The notes below the pieces were generated by a model. It had not been told where the DNA came from, did no database searches, and saw only the letters and a list, made by a program, of their open reading frames with translations. Made by a program: the position numbers and the translations under genes. A stretch of 10,148 nucleotides of DNA from SIG454 sp045646365. Its GTDB lineage: Bacteria > Bacillota > Clostridia > Monoglobales > Monoglobaceae. Within the stretch, counting starts at the first letter, position 1; each line of letters opens with the position of its first letter. Positions 8,401 through 10,148 of the stretch are shown piece by piece. The DNA lies in the NCBI GenBank assembly GCA_045646365.1, contig JAZRKP010000047.1:1-10148 (forward strand). Reading direction: 5' to 3'.

Positions 8401-9019
8401 ATGTTTTTGTCTTTGTGTCAATATCGAACAAAACATCAATATGATACATTCTGTCATCTTTTGACGCATTGAATAAAATTGAGTTCGTACTGCTTCCACC
8501 TTTGATAATTCCAACAGACGGGCCATTGTCTCCGGTCGGGTTTTCAAGACCTAAAAGCTGTATATATTCTGCGGAAGGATTGTTGTTGAAGAATGTCCAT
8601 GTTTGTCTTCCTGCTGTTCCGTTTACATTATATCTCATATCACAGCTTAAAAGAATTTTACCTGTTATGATAGCGTTATTGAATGTATATCTGTTAAACA
8701 TACCCGATGTCGCAACTTTTGTAATTTTAAAAGCATTTCCGTCTTCGCCCTGTATGATTTCACCGGCAGACGACATACGATTCTGCCAGTAACCATAGCC
8801 GTGTGTTTCATCAGCCTTTGGAAACGCTTTATCGGTTGATGCATAATCCTCAAAATCTATATTAAAATGTACTTTTTCGGTTAATGTTGGTGTTTCGGTT
8901 GTATTGTCTTCGGTTGTTGCTTCGCCCTCGGTTGCTTCCTCCGCAAATACGGAAACCGGCATTATCATTGTCGAGAGCACAATTGTCAAAACTAAAAGCC
9001 ATGATAAAAACTTTTTCAT
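5411..9019 (-). CDS. Large secreted modular protein: LamG/Ig-like repeats plus EEP (DNase I-like) phosphoesterase domain
   Basis: This is a 1202-residue exported protein. The signal peptide ends near VFA-EE (residue 26), followed by a Thr/Glu-rich linker (27-48). Next come concanavalin/LamG-like module 1 (about 51-250), an Ig-like module (253-348), LamG-like module 2 (about 352-560), an Ig-like module (563-656), a different beta-sandwich resembling a carbohydrate-binding module (about 664-848, ending IYIDNISV), a small beta-module (855-945), and the EEP domain (about 950-1202). The EEP active site is complete: Asn959 (CHNVG), Glu999 (AQEH), His1086 (NSHFS), Asp1117 and Asn1119 (MDSN), Asp1168 (IDQI), Asp1191-His1192 (SDHLP). 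EEP enzymes are Mg-dependent phosphodiesterases or phosphomonoesterases acting on DNA, RNA, phospholipids or inositol phosphates. Which applies here cannot be read, and a phosphorylated glycan or extracellular DNA are both possible. No wall anchor is visible. It lies 27 bp after the preceding gene, whose modules it shares. Confidence 0.88.
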   Translation of the reverse strand: MKKFLSWLLVLTIVLSTMIMPVSVFAEEATEGEATTEDNTTETPTLTEKVHFNIDFEDYASTDKAFPKADETHGYGYWQNRMSSAGEIIQGEDGNAFKITKVATSGMFNRYTFNNAIITGKILLSCDMRYNVNGTAGRQTWTFFNNNPSAEYIQLLGLENPTGDNGPSVGIIKGGSSTNSILFNASKDDRMYHIDVLFDIDTKTKTFFLDGEYVTSYTYSDEALPSVGLTSIKFNLNANVAAIDNFKLVENPKNFGFSANDAITEENGVTVKFTDPMETPVASDFKITNANGEEVAITGVNKLAGNTFNVMTANNWVAGEYKIEIVNENYTSLFGTTPANTFAEFTVKPAMAYFDIDFEDLKDSAIQNYLDGNYATNGSWTMDGGAEIYPTQANGFGDASTGIYATDTQGATNVRRNIGYALNTPVAEGKITISFDAAFDSTINTERMQMLYINNDANNGNLLTYGMGTGETADSTVIAGAKADLHYSGGTKFTYEDNTTYRWDTVIDLDANTVTNYCDGALFNTVTLTDAIAEKHATISSVYLRLNPSVVFLDNYRVSYNKSGYDVSATDIPSNSSETYVEFGDTIAGENVSLVFKDAAGRVVTPLTVTKVSPRKFSVVFGELTEGTHTVTATAGMKSALGTTLKNNIATFNVAVRPNIPTEYVEYDMIRQQPKAFDFEGAVANPQKYTDKDGVTKVTYNDTIWKVSGGPSDGRVFALTTDKIPAQNGENCVELRSTDNSTMCAFYANRFWMGKQGDEVSGYFWAYWPSTTTNQYLYVELASYNSDGQIAVLAKSAKYYAGDIPYDTWVKIPINPVSGVNLTYAIQVKVRFRGIEPIYIDNISVGTVESYPDGYYIVDASHTEENGVVTATATAKKRNYWEGEPVTVFGAVYDKNDVLVGAKTFNVTANAEETPLSFTTNTDNLKVVKWFVMESDGSLRPLAESKKDYKPTFKILCHNVGKYSQGTGAGVPTATIDEATEVYLNFLNEVDADVFCAQEHAHYFDDKETVTATEQVFGKYYDYNFKSSYNKDYVYQGQAIYSKLPFVDTGMGDLATALDGRDASQRGYTKVVIEIDGKEVAIFNSHFSLGGVDFRNPSREVLIEEMNKYEYAILCMDSNSGLYEHQQFVDAGYVLGNGHNGKFITTTLKDDDLRNTEDRHFVGSNCIDQIIVSPTLEIMNFDSIFNSVYSDHLPVTAEIAFK
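7052..7966 (-). repeat. LamG/Ig-like unit 2 (residues 352-656 of the EEP protein)
   Basis: Landmarks are AYFDIDFED, GKITISFDAAFD, YRWDTVIDLDANTVTNYCDG, VVFLDNYRVSYN, then GYDVSATDI and VTKVSPRKFSVVFGELTEGT. It is the closest relative of the unit in the upstream gene, with matches also visible in the DNA. Confidence 0.85.
7976..8869 (-). repeat. LamG/Ig-like unit 1 (residues 51-348 of the EEP protein)
   Basis: This is the most divergent copy of an approximately 300-residue unit. It opens with HFNIDFED, has the strand GKILLSCDMRY, a central DVLFDIDTKT...FFLDGEY and the closing NLNANVAAIDNFKL, then an Ig-like part starting FGFSANDAI. The order and spacing of these landmarks match unit 2. Confidence 0.7.
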
Positions 9020-9027
9020 ATTATATT

Positions 9028-9033
9028 CTCCTT
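9028..9033 (-). promoter_or_regulatory. Ribosome binding site of the EEP gene
   Basis: On the minus strand this reads AAGGAG, 8 nt before ATG at 9019, inside the 27-bp intergenic gap. With the signal peptide that follows, it confirms this start. Confidence 0.85.
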
Positions 9034-9046
9034 TTAGACTATGATA

Positions 9047-10148
9047 TTATTTTGTTACTGAAACAATAAGCGGTGAGAAGGTTTCTCTGTTCCAAACAAA
9101 TCCGCGGACTGTGTACTGGGATAAATCCTTATCGGTCGTAAGAGTAACAGTCTTTTCTACATCTGTTGCACCTGCTTCAATTTCAAATACATCAGCTATA
9201 CATTCCTCTAAAACTCTGTCTTTATATACGCCGATTATAATGAACGCTTTTTGTACGCTTTCTGCTATGTTTGAAACTGTGGCTGAAAGAGTAACTCCGC
9301 CCTCTGCATCTGCAAATTCAAGATTTGTTGCATAAAGCGTTTGTGCAGGTCTTTCAGCAACATTAAATGTTGCATACTCAATCTTTGCAGTATTTTCGAT
9401 TGCACTTGTCTTGCCTTCCGCCAATTCAACTTTATATGTTCCTTCCATTAAATCCGGGAGAACAACTTTATATTTTCTTGGAGAAATCTTTGTTATCGAA
9501 ACAGGTGTTACAGCATTTCCATCAGGGGCAGTAAAGATTAAATCACTGTCCGCAAGAACCATTGTATCGTCAAAGTTTACGATAGTTGAATTTGAATATG
9601 TGTCAATATCCGTTGCAGTATATCCAAATGTGTTTACATTATGTGTAACCTTAAAGTTATCAAAGAAAGTAATTGCAGGTGATAACAGAATCCCTATGTG
9701 TACAGGATTTAATATATAAGTTGATGTAACACCTGTAATCGTTGAGAAGCAAAGACCATCTTTATAGTTCTTTACTGTTTTATTATCAATGTCAATAACT
9801 ATATCCCATCTGTATGGTTGATTGTCTTCAAATGCAGTCTGCTTCGCTCCGTCGTTTGCCTTCCCATTGGGCATTGCACCCTTTATATATCTGCCACCAC
9901 CACCGCTTGATGTATTTGTATATCCCATAACCGTACTTGCATTTGTACTGCCATCATACAAATAAATTAGCCCTGATCTACTCGAATATTTTGTATAATC
10001 AAAAGCTGCATCAAAGCTTATTGTAAGAACGCCACTGTTTATTGTATCATTAAGTGTAAAAAAGCTCCTCTGAGTCCCGCTTGATACTGTACTGTATGCC
10101 CCGTTACTTGTATCTCCCGTAAACTTATATGTATTACTCGGGCTTAGG
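9047..10148 (-). CDS. C-terminal part of a modular, probably secreted LamG/Ig-like protein (5' end outside window)
   Basis: The reading frame is open from the right window edge to TAA at 9049-9047, giving 366 visible residues. No start codon or catalytic domain is in view. The visible part begins inside a concanavalin/LamG-like module (SFDAAFDYTKY, then YRWDIVIDIDNKTVKNYKDG and FFDNFKVTHN), continues into an Ig-like module (FGYTATDID...TKISPRKYKVVLPDLMEGTYKVEL), and ends with a small beta-module finishing TVRGFVWNRETFSPL. The first two closely match residues about 401-656 of the protein encoded next, so the genes share a duplicated unit. The missing N-terminus may carry a signal peptide and possibly a catalytic domain such as a glycoside hydrolase or polysaccharide lyase; this is inference from neighbours and family habit. 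In-frame TTG at 9961 could be mistaken for a start but has no ribosome binding site and cuts the module in two. Confidence 0.85.
   Translation of the reverse strand, partial: LSPSNTYKFTGDTSNGAYSTVSSGTQRSFFTLNDTINSGVLTISFDAAFDYTKYSSRSGLIYLYDGSTNASTVMGYTNTSSGGGGRYIKGAMPNGKANDGAKQTAFEDNQPYRWDIVIDIDNKTVKNYKDGLCFSTITGVTSTYILNPVHIGILLSPAITFFDNFKVTHNVNTFGYTATDIDTYSNSTIVNFDDTMVLADSDLIFTAPDGNAVTPVSITKISPRKYKVVLPDLMEGTYKVELAEGKTSAIENTAKIEYATFNVAERPAQTLYATNLEFADAEGGVTLSATVSNIAESVQKAFIIIGVYKDRVLEECIADVFEIEAGATDVEKTVTLTTDKDLSQYTVRGFVWNRETFSPLIVSVTK
9347..10148 (-). repeat. LamG/Ig-like unit 3 (in the upstream partial gene, incomplete at the window edge)
   Basis: It shares with unit 2 the strings ISFDAAFD, YRWD.VID.D..TV.NY.DG, F.DN..V..N, the SATDI/TATDI turn, and TK.SPRK..VV...L.EGT. 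The DNA string GCATCAAAGCTTATTGT (plus-strand reading) occurs both at 10008-10024 and at the equivalent place in unit 2 (7710-7726). Confidence 0.85.

Noticed and set aside
8094..8792. Plus-strand open frames opposite the LamG-like modules.
   Set aside because: The minus-strand frame encodes a continuous secreted protein with repeated modules; the plus-strand translations look like shadow sequence.
9020..9025. TATAAT on the minus strand just before the EEP gene, possible -10 element.
   Set aside because: It sits directly against the ATG, between the Shine-Dalgarno site and the start codon, so it cannot drive a transcript carrying that site.
9047..9961. Short gene starting at TTG 9961.
   Set aside because: The frame stays open to the window edge, the TTG falls in the middle of a LamG-like module, and no ribosome binding site precedes it.
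1..10148. Search for tRNA or rRNA genes, CRISPR arrays, insertion sequences, riboswitches and terminators.
   Set aside because: Nearly the whole window is coding with gaps of at most 27 bp. I saw no regularly spaced direct repeats, transposase motifs, tRNA-like cloverleaf or GC hairpin with a T run.

Overview
All of the coding in this window is on the minus strand. It reads as one uninterrupted operon of six genes, two of which run off the window ends. The DNA is AT-rich, with strong AGGAGG-type ribosome binding sites and secreted proteins carrying Gram-positive-type signal peptides (MKK... ending in A-EE). This suggests a low-GC Bacillota, most likely a Clostridia member from a gut or similar polysaccharide-rich anaerobic habitat. 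The species cannot be named from the sequence.

In transcription order (right to left) the genes are as follows. (1) 10148-9047 is the 3' part of a large, probably secreted protein made of a concanavalin/LamG-like module, an Ig-like module and a C-terminal beta-module. (2) 9019-5411 encodes a 1202-residue secreted protein: two repeats of the same LamG-like/Ig-like unit, a third beta-sandwich, the C-terminal-type beta-module, and an endonuclease/exonuclease/phosphatase (EEP, DNase I-like) domain with its full metal-dependent active site. (3) 5388-3706 encodes a secreted SGNH esterase with carbohydrate esterase family 2 (CE2) architecture and a divergent C-terminal beta-module. (4) 3709-1415 encodes a cytosolic GH94 glycoside phosphorylase that overlaps gene 3 by 4 bp. 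(5) 1389-295 encodes a Gfo/Idh/MocA-family NAD(P)-dependent oxidoreductase. (6) 282-1 is the N-terminal part of a second, divergent Gfo/Idh/MocA-like protein.

Intergenic gaps are 27, 22, -4, 25 and 12 bp. No convincing terminator or internal promoter is visible, and no stretch over 300 bp lacks a gene.

A reasonable reading is a glycan-utilisation operon. Extracellular modular proteins bind and deacetylate (CE2), and perhaps dephosphorylate or cleave phosphodiesters (EEP), on a substituted polysaccharide. A beta-linked oligosaccharide then enters the cell, where GH94 phosphorolyses it and the Gfo/Idh enzymes oxidise or reduce a sugar or sugar derivative. The glycan itself, the transporter and the regulator are not in the window. 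The most unusual points are the pairing of a secreted EEP enzyme with a GH94/Gfo-Idh pathway, the LamG-Ig unit repeated at least three times across two neighbouring proteins, and the recurrence of one C-terminal beta-module in three consecutive proteins.
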